Source: Chrysemys picta bellii (taxonomy: Eukaryota; Chordata; Testudines; Emydidae). Taken from it: 64,000 nt of DNA. A program made the translations under genes and the position numbers. The notes beneath the pieces are model-generated. The model searched no databases. It saw only the letters and a program-made list of their open reading frames with translations, and was not told where the DNA came from. Shown here one piece after another: positions 63,537 to 64,000 of this stretch. The DNA is taken from NCBI RefSeq assembly GCF_011386835.1, contig NC_088796.1, forward strand, positions 67,779,468 through 67,843,467, in the 5' to 3' direction. Position 1 is the first letter of the stretch. Each line of letters starts with the position of its first letter.

Positions 63537-64000
63537 AGTTGTTCTTCGAGTTCATGTTGATTCCATTCTAGGTGTGCGTGTGCCCACGTTGGAGACTTTT
63601 TCCTTAGCTGTATACATAGGGTTTGCCGTGCCACCCCCCTTGAGTGTCACGCTCATGCATCATGCCCTCTCATTTCCTTCTTACCGCCCATGGTGGTTAG
63701 TAGGAGCGCCTTTCTTTGCATAGCAGAGACTGGCGGTTTCATCTTTTCTGACTTTGAGCCTTAGGCTCTTGTAAATAGTTTGTTTATAGTAGTTAGTGTT
63801 AAGTAGTTAAGCACAGTTAGAAGTTAGAGTCCCATCAGAGACTTTGCCCCAGGCGGGGCATGCCCCGGTCTCTGGGGTTTCAGCCCTGCACGGACTGTAA
63901 CGGTCCTGTGCCTATTAGTGACCCCCTCTACCTCAAGTGTTTGTGGGAATCACATGTGAAGGACAAATGTCGTATCTGTAAAAACTTTAGACCCAGGACC
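63537..64000 (+). mobile_element. 5' end of a retroelement, probably DIRS-like
   Basis: From 'ttgttcttcgag' at about 63539 the sequence matches in my memory the start of a repeat common in turtle genomes: a leader of about 320 bp and then an open frame. The element runs off the right edge, so no pol domain is visible. DIRS-like is a guess from the protein; an LTR element is possible. Confidence 0.5.
63860..64000 (+). CDS. Start of a gag-like protein, truncated by window edge
   Basis: ATG at 63860 opens 47 codons with no stop to the end of the window. It starts MPRSLGF and has a Cys pattern C-x2-C ... C ... C-x2-C: PCTDC near residue 10, LKC near residue 28, and DKCRIC near residue 38. This resembles the zinc-binding N-terminus of the first protein of turtle DIRS-like elements (from memory). 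The start is chosen because the purine before ATG and the known MPRS start agree. Nothing can be said about its completeness. Confidence 0.5.
   Translation, partial: MPRSLGFQPCTDCNGPVPISDPLYLKCLWESHVKDKCRICKNFRPRT

Overview
This is a 64 kb stretch of amniote nuclear DNA, most probably from a turtle. The argument is the mix of content: AT-rich unique sequence, many CR1-family LINE copies, Harbinger and hAT elements, an almost complete Gmr1-type LTR retrotransposon, Penelope-like ends and a probable DIRS-like element. That mix is familiar from turtles and unlike birds or mammals. The species call is inference.

The only host gene I can support is FER, a non-receptor tyrosine kinase of the FES/FER family, on the + strand. 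Three consecutive exons are visible (17123-17179, 31363-31478, 33832-33926). They have canonical AG/GT borders and compatible phases, and they encode the start of the kinase N-lobe through the hinge. Everything else lies in FER introns. I did not find the SH2 exons upstream or the catalytic-loop exons in the 30 kb downstream.

Layout. 0.4-0.9 kb: degenerate purine-rich minisatellite. 2.0-2.6 kb: solo LTR. 4.7-5.2 kb: inverted Penelope-like ends carrying hammerhead-ribozyme-like cores. 7.1-8.9 kb: CR1 copy holding a Harbinger-type MITE that itself holds a hAT MITE. 11.0-16.9 kb: Gmr1-like Ty3/gypsy element on the - strand, with both LTRs and integrase encoded before reverse transcriptase. 18.4-23.0 kb: CR1 copy interrupted by a 2.5 kb DNA transposon with CACTA-like ends and by a hAT foldback element. 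25.5-30.3 kb: Harbinger element with Myb/SANT-like and transposase genes, plus a TA-flanked insert. 31.8-32.7 kb: a sister copy of that TA-flanked element. 35.6-36.0 and 58.6-59.3 kb: two copies of one inverted-end repeat. 37.7-38.9 kb: solo LTR. 40-41.8, 46.2-47.4 and 55.8-56.7 kb: CR1 copies. 47.4-47.9 kb: second Penelope-like pair. 48.4 and 59.7 kb: two TA-flanked MITEs. 63.5 kb to the edge: start of a further retroelement with an open reading frame running off the window.

Most elements are broken by frameshifts or stops. The most unusual items are the Gmr1-like pol order with a SCAN-like gag, the CACTA-ended transposon whose transposase family I cannot name, and the hammerhead-like cores in the two inverted Penelope-like structures. 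Several nested insertions can be dated relative to each other because their empty sites can be read from the host LINE.
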